Origin: Serpentinimonas maccroryi
Lineage (GTDB): Bacteria; Pseudomonadota; Gammaproteobacteria; Burkholderiales; Burkholderiaceae_C
Assembly (NCBI RefSeq): GCF_000828915.1
Contig: NZ_AP014569.1
Location: 1,860,001 to 1,924,000 of the forward strand
Reading direction: 5' to 3'
Length of the DNA: 64,000 nt
How positions within the stretch are numbered: the stretch's first letter is position 1; the number at the start of each line of letters is the position of its first letter. Both the position numbers and the translations under genes were made by a program. Shown one piece after another: positions 42,957 through 50,806 of this stretch. The notes beneath the pieces were generated by a model. That model was not told where the DNA came from and ran no database searches. It saw only the letters and a program-made list of their open reading frames with translations.

Positions 42957-44453
42957 ATGCAACGCCGCCAATTTTTCCAGGGTGCCTTGGCTGCCGGGGC
43001 CTTCACAGCCGCCGCCAGCGCCACCGTCGGCCGCCACGCGCTGGCCGCTTTGCCCGAGCCGGTGCTCAACCACAGCGCCGCCACCGCCGCGCCCTGGGTG
43101 CCGCCCGGCGTCACCGGGGCCGGTTTGCCGTATAGACCAGTGGTCACGCTCAACGGCTGGACGCTGCCATTCCGAATGCGCGACGGGGTGAAGGAGTTTC
43201 ACCTCGTGGCCGAGCCGGTGGTGCGCGAAATGGCACCCGGTTTCGTGGTCAATATGTGGGGTTACAACGGCCAGAGCCCCGGCCCCACGATCGAAGTGGT
43301 GGAGGGGGATCGGGTGCGCATCTTCGTCAGCAACCGCCTGCCCGAGCCGACTTCCATCCACTGGCACGGCCAGCGCCTGCCTGCGGGCATGGACGGCGTG
43401 GCGGGCATCAACCAGCCCTCGATCGGGGCTGGCAAAACCTTCGTCTATGAATTCCAGGCGCGCCGCCCGGGCACCTTCATGTACCACCCGCACGCCGACG
43501 AAATGGTGCAGCTCGCCATGGGCATGATGGGCTTTTGGGTCACGCACCCCAAGCTCGATGCGCGCGGCCGGCACCCACAGATCGATGCGGTGGAGCGCGA
43601 CTACTGCTTCTTGCTCAACGCCTTCGACGTCGAACCCGGTGCCAAAACGCCCACCGTCGCCACCATGCTCGACTTCAACACCTGGGCTTTGAACAGCCGC
43701 GTCTTCCCGGGCACCGACCCGCTGGTGGCGCGCCTGGGCGACCGGGTGCGCATCCGCATGGGCAACCTGACCATGACCAACCACCCCATCCACGTACACG
43801 GGGTCGAGTTCGAAGTCACCGGCACCGACGGCGGCCCGGTGCCCAAGGGTGCGCGCTGGCCCGAGGTGACGATCGACATGGCGGTCGGCCAGATGCGCCA
43901 GATCGAGTTCCTGGCCGACGAGCCCGGCGACTGGGCCGTACACTGCCACAAAAGCCACCACACCATGGGGCCGATGGGGCACGACGTGCCGACCATGATC
44001 GGAGTCGATCACCGCGGGCTGGTCGGCAAAATCCAGGGCCTGGCGCCCGACTTCATGGTCATGGGCGAGCGCGGCATGTACGACATGAAGCAGATGCCGA
44101 TGGAACTGCCCCCCAACACCCTGCCCATGATGGCCGGCCAAGGCCAGTTCGGCCCGATCGGCATGGGCGGGATGCTGACCGTGCTCAAGGTGCGCGCCAA
44201 CCAGCCGCCCAACGACTACCGCGACCCCGGCCCCTACGCCTTCCCGAGCGGCAGCGTGGCCTTTGAATACCGGGGGCCGGTACCCGAGGCGGTGCGCCCA
44301 CCCAGCCCGCCCCAAGCTGCCCACGGAGAAGTCCGTAGAGGGGCGCAGGGAGGCCACGGAGGAGGAGCCCACGGAGCCCACGGCGCAGCGCCACCGCCCA
44401 GTCCGGCAACACCGGCAACACCCGCACCGGCCGCCCCGGTGCATCGGCACTGA
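42957..44453 (+). CDS. Tat-exported multicopper oxidase
   Basis: A 498-residue multicopper oxidase, probably oxidising Cu(I) in the periplasm. The N-terminus MQRRQFFQGALAAGAF has the twin-arginine motif, so it is exported folded. Copper-ligand motifs are SIHWHGQ, FMYHPHADE, NHPIHVHG and HCHKSHHTMG. A Met-rich stretch (MGERGMYDMKQMPMEL) may bind copper. The C-terminus is an unusual Gly/His then Pro/Ala tail ending APVHRH. The start lies 2 bases after the TolC-like stop, so the genes are co-transcribed. Confidence 0.9.
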   Translation: MQRRQFFQGALAAGAFTAAASATVGRHALAALPEPVLNHSAATAAPWVPPGVTGAGLPYRPVVTLNGWTLPFRMRDGVKEFHLVAEPVVREMAPGFVVNMWGYNGQSPGPTIEVVEGDRVRIFVSNRLPEPTSIHWHGQRLPAGMDGVAGINQPSIGAGKTFVYEFQARRPGTFMYHPHADEMVQLAMGMMGFWVTHPKLDARGRHPQIDAVERDYCFLLNAFDVEPGAKTPTVATMLDFNTWALNSRVFPGTDPLVARLGDRVRIRMGNLTMTNHPIHVHGVEFEVTGTDGGPVPKGARWPEVTIDMAVGQMRQIEFLADEPGDWAVHCHKSHHTMGPMGHDVPTMIGVDHRGLVGKIQGLAPDFMVMGERGMYDMKQMPMELPPNTLPMMAGQGQFGPIGMGGMLTVLKVRANQPPNDYRDPGPYAFPSGSVAFEYRGPVPEAVRPPSPPQAAHGEVRRGAQGGHGGGAHGAHGAAPPPSPATPATPAPAAPVHRH

Positions 44454-44512
44454 ACTTGCGGCCTGTGCCGGGCATCAAACCCGGCGCTCCCTTGACTCAA
44501 ACCACACCCACC

Positions 44513-45313
44513 ATGCAACGACGCACCTTGCTCCACAGCGCCAGCGTCGCCCTCACCGGGCTGGCTGGCACCACCTTGCTCGCCCTGTCGGCCCCAGTCG
44601 CGCTGGCGCAGGCGCGCCGCAACCCGCCCGTGATGGAGGTCTGGAAAGACCCCCAATGCGGCTGCTGCAACGACTGGATCACCTACCTGGAAAAAAACGG
44701 CTTCGAAGTGCGCCCCTTCGACACCGGCAACATCGCCGTGCGCCAGCGCTTGGGCATGCCCGAGAAATACGGCTCTTGCCACACCGCGCTCATCGGCGGC
44801 TACGTGGTCGAGGGCCACGTGCCCGCCGCCGACATCCAGCGCCTGCTGCGCGAGCGCCCGGCGGCGCTGGGCCTGAGCGTGCCGGGCATGCCCATCGGCA
44901 GCCCCGGCATGGACGGCCCGCTATTCGGCGGTCGCCGCGACCCCTTCCACGTGCTGCTGGTCGGACGCGACGGCAGCTCGCGCATCTGGGCCTCCTACCA
45001 CCAACCACCGGCAGGGGCTCCGGCGGCGCAGCCAGCAGCCGACGGCGCCGACGCTGCGGGCGCGGCCACGGCCACCGACCGCGACGGCCGCCCCTGGGTC
45101 GAGGCCGAAGTACGCCGGGTGGACCGCAGCAACCGCCGCGTCAGCCTGCGCCACGGCCCCATCCCCAACCTCGACATGGGCGGCATGACCATGGTGTTCC
45201 AGCTCAGCGACCCGGCCCTGCTGGAACAGGTGCAGCCGGGTCAGCGCATCCGCTTCAGCGCCGCGCTCATCCAGGGCGAATACACCGTGATGCAGATCGC
45301 ACCCCTGCCTTGA
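44513..45313 (+). CDS. DUF411 and CusF-like fusion, copper-binding
   Basis: A 266-residue two-domain secreted protein. The N-terminus MQRRTLLHSASVALTG has a twin arginine and a hydrophobic signal ending in ALAQA. Residues about 40-150 are a DUF411 domain with the CGCC cluster (49-52, in KDPQCGCCNDWI) and YGSCHTALIGGYVVEGHVPA. After an Ala-rich linker comes a CusF-like domain: LRHGPIPNLDMGGMTMVF, with the His and two Met of CusF but without its conserved Trp. Both domains usually occur as separate periplasmic copper proteins. Confidence 0.85.
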   Translation: MQRRTLLHSASVALTGLAGTTLLALSAPVALAQARRNPPVMEVWKDPQCGCCNDWITYLEKNGFEVRPFDTGNIAVRQRLGMPEKYGSCHTALIGGYVVEGHVPAADIQRLLRERPAALGLSVPGMPIGSPGMDGPLFGGRRDPFHVLLVGRDGSSRIWASYHQPPAGAPAAQPAADGADAAGAATATDRDGRPWVEAEVRRVDRSNRRVSLRHGPIPNLDMGGMTMVFQLSDPALLEQVQPGQRIRFSAALIQGEYTVMQIAPLP

Positions 45314-45370
45314 TTTTGTCCAATCCCGTCGCGCACCCACACCCCTTCCCTTGCACACCGGAGTCTGACC

Positions 45371-45739
45371 ATGAACCGTTTGAAAACCTTGCTCAAGATC
45401 GCCCCCGCTGCGCTGGCGCTGCACCTGCTGCTGGCCACGCCCCATCTGCACGCCCACGCCCAGCCCGAGGGCTCGCTGCCCGCGCACGGCAGCACCGTCA
45501 GCGGCAGCCCGAACCGGATCGCGGTCTGGTTCGATCACCCGATGCGGCTCACGCTGTTTGAAGTGAGCGGCCCGCGGGGCGTGGTGCCGCTCAACCCCGC
45601 CCCCGGCCGCGAGGTGCTCACCCGCTTCGAAACCAGCCCAGCCACCCCGCTGGGGCCCGGCAAATACACGGTGCGCTGGCGCGGCCTGGCGGCGGACGGG
45701 CACGTCATGGCCGATGAAATTTATTTCACTGTGCGCTGA
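45371..45739 (+). CDS. copC: Copper resistance protein CopC
   Basis: CopC is a small periplasmic copper carrier. The 122-residue protein has a signal peptide followed by HAHAQPEGSLPAHGSTVSGS, providing N-terminal His ligands, and the CopC core IAVWFDHPMRLTLFEV with the terminal LAADGHVMADEIYFTVR. Length is standard. It precedes copD by 36 bases, a common pair. Confidence 0.93.
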   Translation: MNRLKTLLKIAPAALALHLLLATPHLHAHAQPEGSLPAHGSTVSGSPNRIAVWFDHPMRLTLFEVSGPRGVVPLNPAPGREVLTRFETSPATPLGPGKYTVRWRGLAADGHVMADEIYFTVR

Positions 45740-45775
45740 GGTGGGCGCTGACACCTGCATGAATCGGCCCCCGGC

Positions 45776-46744
45776 ATGAGCACCAGCCTATCGCTTCAAC
45801 CCCTGCTGGAACTGCTCGCCCAGACCGACGGCTGGACTGGGCTGCGAGTGCTGGCGGCAGCGGGCTTTTATGCCAGCGCCTTGGTCGCCGTGGGCGGGCT
45901 GCTGTTCCGGCTGGTTTTCGGTGGCAATCCAGAGTTGGATCGGGCCACCGGGCTGCGCACGCTGGTGCCCGCTGCCGCCACCTTGGCGCTCGTCCTGCTG
46001 CTCTTGCAGTGGCCCTTGCAGGCGGGTTTCTTGGGGGGCGGTTCGTGGGCGGCGGCCTTCGACCCCGGCTTGCTCGCGCTGGTGTTTGAGGGCGCCACAG
46101 GCCAGCGCATGCTGCTGGCGGGCAGCGGGCTGCTGCTCTTGCTCGGCGCGGCGATCGCGTGGGAGCGCGGGCACGAGCTTGGCATGACGGCCAGCCAGAT
46201 CGGAGCGGCGCGGGTGTTGCGCAAGCTGCCGGGCCTGCTCGGTGCGGCGCTGGTGTTGCTGTCTTTCACTTGGGTGGGGCACAGCACAGGGGAGCCGCGC
46301 TTGTTGCTGGCCAGTTTGCTGCTGTTGCACTTGGGCGGGCTGGCGTTTTGGGTCGGTGCCCTGCTGCCCTTGTACCGCATCAGCGGCCCGCCGGGTTTAA
46401 GCCAGCCGGCGGCCCGCGTGCTGCTGCGCTTTGGCCAGGTGGCGGGGCCTGTGGTGGCGGCTCTGATCGCGGCGGCGCTGTGGTTGGCCTGGCGCTTGCT
46501 GGAAGGCTGGGAGCCGCTGCTGCACAGCGCTTACGGGCAAGTCTTGTTGCTCAAGCTCGCCGTGCTGCTGCTGCTGCTGGGTTTGGCTGCGCTCAACCGC
46601 TGGATTCTGGTGCCGGCCTTTGCGGCACAAGCCCAGCGTGCCCGCCAGCGGCTGCGCACCAGCATTGCTTGCGAAGGATTTTTGGTGGCCCTGATCCTGC
46701 TCCTGACGGCTTTTTTAACCACCACCACCTCGCCGCCGGGCTGA
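45776..46744 (+). CDS. copD: Copper resistance protein CopD
   Basis: CopD is an inner-membrane protein thought to take copper from CopC into the cytoplasm. The 322-residue protein has about eight hydrophobic segments; conserved elements include SFTWVGHSTGE and LHLGGLAFWVGALLPLY, with histidines in the membrane that may bind copper. Last gene of the cluster. No terminator is evident after it. Confidence 0.9.
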   Translation: MSTSLSLQPLLELLAQTDGWTGLRVLAAAGFYASALVAVGGLLFRLVFGGNPELDRATGLRTLVPAAATLALVLLLLQWPLQAGFLGGGSWAAAFDPGLLALVFEGATGQRMLLAGSGLLLLLGAAIAWERGHELGMTASQIGAARVLRKLPGLLGAALVLLSFTWVGHSTGEPRLLLASLLLLHLGGLAFWVGALLPLYRISGPPGLSQPAARVLLRFGQVAGPVVAALIAAALWLAWRLLEGWEPLLHSAYGQVLLLKLAVLLLLLGLAALNRWILVPAFAAQAQRARQRLRTSIACEGFLVALILLLTAFLTTTTSPPG

Positions 46745-46800
46745 GCGTGGGGCTGAGAGGCCCAAAGCCAGTGCAGGCTTATGCAACTAGACACCAGGGT

Positions 46801-46840
46801 TTGCAATCGGATTGCAATCCGGCCCGGCGCAGCCGATAAT
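46801..46840 (+). promoter_or_regulatory. coq7 promoter overlapped by a palindrome
   Basis: TTGCAAT-CGG-ATTGCAA (46801-46817) is a perfect palindrome with 7-base arms. Its right arm contains TTGCAA (46812-46817), which is the -35 of a good promoter with GATAAT (46835-46840) 17 bases downstream. A protein bound to the palindrome would block or alter polymerase binding, so this looks like an operator. Confidence 0.5.
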
Positions 46841-46871
46841 TCCACCAGACCTTTAGCCCTCGGAACCGACC

Positions 46872-47534
46872 ATGAGCACTGCCTTCATCGACGCCCACCT
46901 GATCGCTGCCGACGGCGCGCTGCGCGCCCTGTTTGCGCCGCACCGTGCCGCCCGCCCGTGCCCGCGCCCGCCCGCCGATGTGGCTGTGACGGCGTTGAGC
47001 GAAGCTGAAAAGCGCCACGCCGGTGCGCTCATGCGCGTCAACCACGTGGGCGAGATCTGCGCCCAAGCGCTCTACACCTCGCAGGCGCTGGCGGCGCGGC
47101 TAGGGCCGGGCTCTGAGGCCGAAAAAGAAAAACTGGCGCACCATCTCGAGGCCGCCGGGCAGGACGAAACCGACCACTTGGCTTGGTGCAAGCAGCGCTT
47201 GGATGAGCTGGGTGACCGGCCTTCGCTGCTCAACCCGCTCTGGTTCGCCGGCGCCTTTGGTCTGGGCCTGCTGGCCGGGCGCTTCGGTAAAGGCGTGAGC
47301 CTGGGCTTTGTGGTCGAGACCGAACGCCAAGTCGAGGCCCACCTCGACAGCCACCTCGGGCGACTGCCGGCGCACGACCACGCCTCGCGCGCCATCGTCG
47401 AGCAGATGAAGGCCGACGAAGTGCGCCACGCCAACGAGGCCAAACGCGGCGGCGGCGTCGATCTGCCAGCGCCCGTCAAGGGTCTGATGCGGCTGGCGGC
47501 CAAGGTCATGACCACGGTGGCGCACCGGGTCTAG
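46872..47534 (+). CDS. coq7: Demethoxyubiquinone hydroxylase Coq7
   Basis: Coq7 is a membrane-associated di-iron monooxygenase adding a late ring hydroxyl in ubiquinone synthesis. The 220 residues contain the repeated E and ExxH iron ligands: [40 protein letters not shown] and [12 protein letters not shown]. This bacterial form replaces UbiF. Promoter with overlapping palindrome just upstream. Convergent with the OsmC-like gene. Confidence 0.92.
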   Translation: MSTAFIDAHLIAADGALRALFAPHRAARPCPRPPADVAVTALSEAEKRHAGALMRVNHVGEICAQALYTSQALAARLGPGSEAEKEKLAHHLEAAGQDETDHLAWCKQRLDELGDRPSLLNPLWFAGAFGLGLLAGRFGKGVSLGFVVETERQVEAHLDSHLGRLPAHDHASRAIVEQMKADEVRHANEAKRGGGVDLPAPVKGLMRLAAKVMTTVAHRV

Positions 47535-47568
47535 AGCGCGCTGCCAACCCTCCCAGCCTCTCAGCCTC

Positions 47569-48027
47569 TTAGTCCTCGATCAGTTCGAAGCTGGTGGTGA
47601 TGGCGGCGGTTTTGCCCAGCATCACGCTGGCCGAGCAGTATTTTTCGTGGCTCAGTTCGATCGCGCGCTGCACCGCCGCCTCGGGGATGCCGTGCCCGCG
47701 CACGGTGAAGTGCATGTGGATCTGGGTAAAAACCTTGGGGTCGGTCGGGGCGCGTTCGCTGCTGAGCTTGACGCTGCAGCCGCGCACGTCGTGGCGCCCG
47801 CGCTTGAGGATCAACACCACATCGTAGGCGCTGCAACCGCCGGTGCCGGCCAGCAGCGCCTCCATGGGGCGCGGGGCCAGGTTGGCGCCGCCGTGTTCGG
47901 GTCGCGCCGAGTCGGGCGCGCCGTCCATGTATAGCACGTGGCCGCTGCCTGTTTCGGCCACAAAGCCCATGGATGAACGGGTGCCGGCGGCGCCGGTCCA
48001 GGTGACGGTGCATTCCATTTCAATCAT
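47569..48027 (-). CDS. OsmC/YhfA-family peroxiredoxin-like protein
   Basis: A 152-residue OsmC-fold protein. The two conserved cysteines appear in LAGTGGCSAYDVV and SHEKYCSASVML, so thiol-dependent hydroperoxide reduction is possible, though the YhfA branch is uncharacterised. Two starts: ATG 48027, and ATG 48018 with GAGG at a better distance; the shorter form may be the real one. Divergent from the candidate small RNA. Confidence 0.85.
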   Translation of the reverse strand: MIEMECTVTWTGAAGTRSSMGFVAETGSGHVLYMDGAPDSARPEHGGANLAPRPMEALLAGTGGCSAYDVVLILKRGRHDVRGCSVKLSSERAPTDPKVFTQIHMHFTVRGHGIPEAAVQRAIELSHEKYCSASVMLGKTAAITTSFELIED

Positions 48028-48063
48028 TACCTCAAAAACAACAGGGGCTTACAAAAAAAGATG

Positions 48064-48092
48064 TTGCATTGCAGCAAATCCGGGTTTACACT
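48064..48092 (+). promoter_or_regulatory. Strong sigma-70 promoter for a short transcript
   Basis: TTGCAT (48064-48069) and TACACT (48087-48092) lie 17 bases apart, close to consensus. The expected start is near 48099. The transcript would run into the intrinsic terminator at 48192-48222, so it is about 120 bases long and does not reach ilvA unless read through. Confidence 0.55.
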
Positions 48093-48098
48093 AGCGCC

Positions 48099-48222
48099 AT
48101 TGTATGCAGGAGTGGCTCGATCAGCGCCTGTAGCGTCCGCAGCCCCCTTGCTGCGTTACCAGTTGTCTCCTCTGCCCTTCAACGGGTGGTTAAGCCCGGT
48201 CATCGCGACCGGGCTTTTTTTT
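48099..48222 (+). ncRNA. Candidate small RNA or ilvA leader
   Basis: Defined by a good promoter and a strong terminator, with no convincing reading frame. The RNA can fold: TGCAGGAG near the 5' end can pair with CTCCTCTGC (about 48167-48175), enclosing a GCAGC/GCTGC hairpin; the CTCCT motif is an anti-Shine-Dalgarno sequence. It may act in trans as a small RNA, or in cis as an attenuator for ilvA, which begins 129 bases after the terminator. A 9-codon frame (MQEWLDQRL) starts near the transcript's 5' end but has no ribosome-binding site. I do not recognise a known RNA family. Confidence 0.4.
48192..48222 (+). terminator. Intrinsic terminator upstream of ilvA
   Basis: AGCCCGGTC and GACCGGGCT form a perfect 9-bp stem around a 5-base loop and are followed by eight T. 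It is a textbook Rho-independent terminator on the plus strand, yet no annotated gene precedes it, which is the main evidence for the short transcript. Confidence 0.85.
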
Positions 48223-48278
48223 GACCGCGCTGGGCTGACTGCCCCCCATGGATTTCGGGCCGCCACAGCGCTTTCCCC

Positions 48279-48284
48279 TATGAT
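48279..48284 (+). promoter_or_regulatory. Possible ilvA -10 element
   Basis: TATGAT lies 66 bases before the ilvA start. No good -35 is visible at 16-18 bases upstream. It is the best promoter candidate between the terminator and ilvA. Confidence 0.3.
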
Positions 48285-48350
48285 GCCGGGCTGCCCTGCC
48301 ACATTAGCAACTGGCCTGCCGCCCTGCCCTAGATTTACGCTTTTGCCCCC

Positions 48351-49994
48351 ATGCCCGCACCCCAACCTGCCCCGCCCGCCGCTGTGTCTGCTGCCCCTTT
48401 GGCGGAGTCCCCTGCCGGCGCAGCGCCGGCCGCTACCGCCGCCACCGACCTCAGCCCCGCCGACTACCTCAAGCTCATCCTCACGGCGCGCGTCTATGAC
48501 GTGGCGGTCGAGTCGGCGCTGGAGCCGGCGCGCCAGCTCAGCCGCCGCTTGCACAACAAGGTGCTGCTCAAACGCGAAGACCAGCAGCCGGTGTTCAGCT
48601 TCAAGCTGCGCGGCGCCTACAACAAGCTCGCGCACTTGGCGCCCGAGCAGTTGCAGCGCGGCGTCATCTGCGCTTCGGCCGGCAACCACGCCCAAGGGGT
48701 GGCGCTGGGGGCGCATCGGCTCGGGGCGCGGGCGGTGATCGTCATGCCCGTGACCACGCCGCAGCTCAAGATCGAGGCCGTGCGCGCCCTCGGTGGCGAG
48801 GTGTTGCTGCACGGCGACAGCTATACCGACGCGCACGCGCACGCGCTGGCACTGCAAGCCGAGCACGGCTACACCTTTGTGCACCCCTTTGACGACCCCT
48901 ACGTGATCGCCGGCCAGGGCACGGTGGCCATGGAGCTGCTGCGCCAGTTGCAAAGCCTGGGCAACCAGCGCCTCGATGCGGTGTTCGTGGCCGTGGGCGG
49001 CGGCGGCCTGATCAGCGGCGTGGCCAACTACCTCAAGGCGCTGCGGCCCGAGATCAAGGTCATCGGCGTGCAGATGAACGACTCCAACGCCATGCTGCGC
49101 TCGGTCGCGGCGGGCCAGCAGGTGACGCTGGCCGAAGTCGGGTTGTTTTCGGATGGCACCGCCGTCAAGCGCGTGGGCGACGAGACGCTGCGCATCAGCC
49201 GCGCTCTGGTCGATGGCTTTATCGAAGTCGATACCGACGCCGTCTGCGCCGCCATCAAAGACGTGTTTGTGGATACGCGCAGCATCGTCGAGCCCGCCGG
49301 CGCGCTGGCGGTGGCGGCGATCAAGCAGTACGTGGCCACGCACAAAACCCGGGGCGAGACCTACGCCGCGATTTTGTGCGGTGCCAACATGAACTTCGAC
49401 CGGCTGCGCTTCGTGGCCGAACGCGCCGAGGTGGGCGAGCAGCGCGAGGGCCTGTTTGCCGTCACCCTGCCCGAAGAGCGCGGCAGCTTCAAACGCTTCC
49501 TCGGGGCCATCGGCAACCTGCCGGGCGGACCGCGCAACGTGACCGAATTCAGCTACCGCATCAGCGACGCGAGCGAAGCACACGTGTTTCTGGGCCTGAG
49601 CACGCACGGCCGCGGCGAGAGCAGCAAAATTGCCGCCAACTTTGCCCGCCACGGCTTTGCCGCCCTAGACCTGACGCACGATGACCTGGCGCAAGAGCAC
49701 ATCCGGCACATGGTCGGCGGCCACTCGCCGCTGGCGCACGACGAGCGCCTGCTGCGCTTTGTGTTTCCCGAGCGCCCCGGCGCGCTGCTGAAGTTTTTGA
49801 ACCTGATGCGCCCGGGCTGGAACATCAGCCTGTTTCACTACCGCAACCAGGGCGCCGACTACGGCCGCATCTTGGTCGGGCTGCAGGTGCCCGAGGCCGA
49901 AGAGGCCGAGTTCCAGACCTTTCTGACCACGCTGGGCTACCCGTGCGTGGACGAAACCGCCAACCCGGTATATCGGTTGTTTTTGCGCCGTTGA
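48351..49994 (+). CDS. ilvA: Threonine ammonia-lyase (threonine deaminase), biosynthetic
   Basis: IlvA converts threonine to 2-oxobutanoate, the first step toward isoleucine. The PLP-binding lysine is in FSFKLRGAYNKL and the Gly-rich phosphate loop is VFVAVGGGGLISG. The 547-residue length includes two C-terminal ACT-like regulatory domains (FAVTLPEERGSFKRFLGAIG and FVFPERPGALLKFLNLM), so the enzyme is the feedback-inhibited type. The first 35 residues are Ala/Pro-rich and atypical; translation may begin further in. A bidirectional terminator follows. Confidence 0.94.
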   Translation: MPAPQPAPPAAVSAAPLAESPAGAAPAATAATDLSPADYLKLILTARVYDVAVESALEPARQLSRRLHNKVLLKREDQQPVFSFKLRGAYNKLAHLAPEQLQRGVICASAGNHAQGVALGAHRLGARAVIVMPVTTPQLKIEAVRALGGEVLLHGDSYTDAHAHALALQAEHGYTFVHPFDDPYVIAGQGTVAMELLRQLQSLGNQRLDAVFVAVGGGGLISGVANYLKALRPEIKVIGVQMNDSNAMLRSVAAGQQVTLAEVGLFSDGTAVKRVGDETLRISRALVDGFIEVDTDAVCAAIKDVFVDTRSIVEPAGALAVAAIKQYVATHKTRGETYAAILCGANMNFDRLRFVAERAEVGEQREGLFAVTLPEERGSFKRFLGAIGNLPGGPRNVTEFSYRISDASEAHVFLGLSTHGRGESSKIAANFARHGFAALDLTHDDLAQEHIRHMVGGHSPLAHDERLLRFVFPERPGALLKFLNLMRPGWNISLFHYRNQGADYGRILVGLQVPEAEEAEFQTFLTTLGYPCVDETANPVYRLFLRR

Positions 49995-50019
49995 GGGCCG
50001 TGCACCGGCGGCCCCAAAA

Positions 50020-50051
50020 AGCAAAAACCGCCCAAAGTGGCGGTTTTTGCT
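50020..50051. terminator. Bidirectional intrinsic terminator, ilvA and rpmG
   Basis: AGCAAAAACCGCC and GGCGGTTTTTGCT form a perfect 13-bp stem with a 6-base loop. The A- and T-rich ends work in both directions, serving ilvA on the plus strand and rpmB-rpmG on the minus strand. Confidence 0.88.
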
Positions 50052-50069
50052 GGCGACCCAAGCTGCGTA

Positions 50070-50240
50070 TTACTTCAGCTTGACCTCTTTGTACTGCACG
50101 TGTTTGCGTGCTTTGGGGTCGAACTTGGCGAAGGCCAGTTTTTCTGGTGTGGTCTTCTTGTTCTTGGTCGTGGTGTAGAAGTGGCCGGTTCCTGCAGTGG
50201 ATTCCAGCTTGATTTTTTCGCGTCCGCCTTTGCTTGCCAT
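50070..50240 (-). CDS. rpmG: 50S ribosomal protein L33
   Basis: A 56-residue ribosomal protein too short for many gene finders. It starts [20 protein letters not shown] and contains [17 protein letters not shown] and [17 protein letters not shown], the L33 pattern. The zinc-binding cysteines of the C+ type are absent, so this is the zinc-free form. GGAG lies before the ATG. It follows rpmB by 20 bases in the conserved rpmB-rpmG operon. Confidence 0.95.
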   Translation of the reverse strand: MASKGGREKIKLESTAGTGHFYTTTKNKKTTPEKLAFAKFDPKARKHVQYKEVKLK

Positions 50241-50260
50241 GGTGCTGCTCCTTTAAGCGA

Positions 50261-50494
50261 TCAGGCTTGACCGCGGGCGCGCAGATCGGCGAGCACCGCT
50301 TCGATACCGTTTTTGTCGATCAGGCGCAGCGCGGCGCCCGAAATGCGCAGGCGCACCCAGCGCTTTTCGCTCTCGACCCAGAAGCGGCGCGACTGCAGGT
50401 TGGGCAGAAAGCGGCGCTTGGTTTTGTTGTTGGCGTGGGACACATTGTTCCCCACCATGGGCTTTTTGCCCGTGACTTCACATACCCGTGCCAT
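50261..50494 (-). CDS. rpmB: 50S ribosomal protein L28
   Basis: A 77-residue ribosomal protein starting [20 protein letters not shown], with [19 protein letters not shown], typical of L28. The start at 50494 is fixed by homology and by AGGAG upstream; the longer frame upstream crosses a hairpin. First gene of rpmB-rpmG, with a terminator-like hairpin in its leader. Confidence 0.95.
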   Translation of the reverse strand: MARVCEVTGKKPMVGNNVSHANNKTKRRFLPNLQSRRFWVESEKRWVRLRISGAALRLIDKNGIEAVLADLRARGQA

Positions 50495-50511
50495 GTGGGC
50501 ACTCCTATCAA

Positions 50512-50532
50512 ATAAAAACAGCCCGAAGGCTG
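50512..50532 (-). terminator. Attenuator-like hairpin in the rpmB leader
   Basis: Read on the minus strand, CAGCC-TTCG-GGCTG forms a 5-bp stem closed by a UUCG tetraloop and is followed by TTTTTAT. It lies about 20 bases before the rpmB ATG, directly upstream of the ribosome-binding site. It could end transcripts early, giving ribosomal-protein attenuation. Confidence 0.5.
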
Positions 50533-50732
50533 CACCTCGCTCGCGTCCTGTGTTGCGCCGCCTGCCTTGGGGTGCCCTGCAAGCCATGCCTGCAGGCTTT
50601 TTCAAGGACGGCTCCGGCTCGCGAGCGGTCGAGGGAGGTTGACCAAGGGCCTTGCATTGAATGCAAGCATGGCGCGGCTTGAACACGCCACCCAACTTGG
50701 ACAGCCCGCTATTCTAAACCATCAGCGCGGCT
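50533..50732. other. Gene-free stretch between rpmB and the DUF2325 operon
   Basis: About 200 bases without a credible gene. It must hold the rpmB promoter on the minus strand, but no clear -10/-35 pair is visible. Short reading frames here lack ribosome-binding sites and family features. Confidence 0.6.
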
Positions 50733-50785
50733 GAGTGGCAAATTTTTTTGACAGGCTGAGTGGCAAATTTTGAGTGGCAAATTTT
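50733..50785. repeat. Three 14-bp direct repeats, IS-end-like
   Basis: GAGTGGCAAATTTT occurs at 50733-50746, 50758-50771 and 50772-50785; the last two are adjacent, the first is 11 bases away. Serial repeats of this kind are transposase-binding sites at the ends of some insertion sequences, for example the IS21 type. No transposase or second end is in the window, so this may be a solitary remnant. Confidence 0.7.
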
Positions 50786-50806
50786 TTGCTGCCTGCAATC
50801 CCCCAT

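Noticed and set aside
48104-48133. Leader peptide MQEWLDQRL for ilvA attenuation
   Set aside because: No run of Ile, Leu or Val codons, no ribosome-binding site, and it lies within a few bases of the predicted transcript start.
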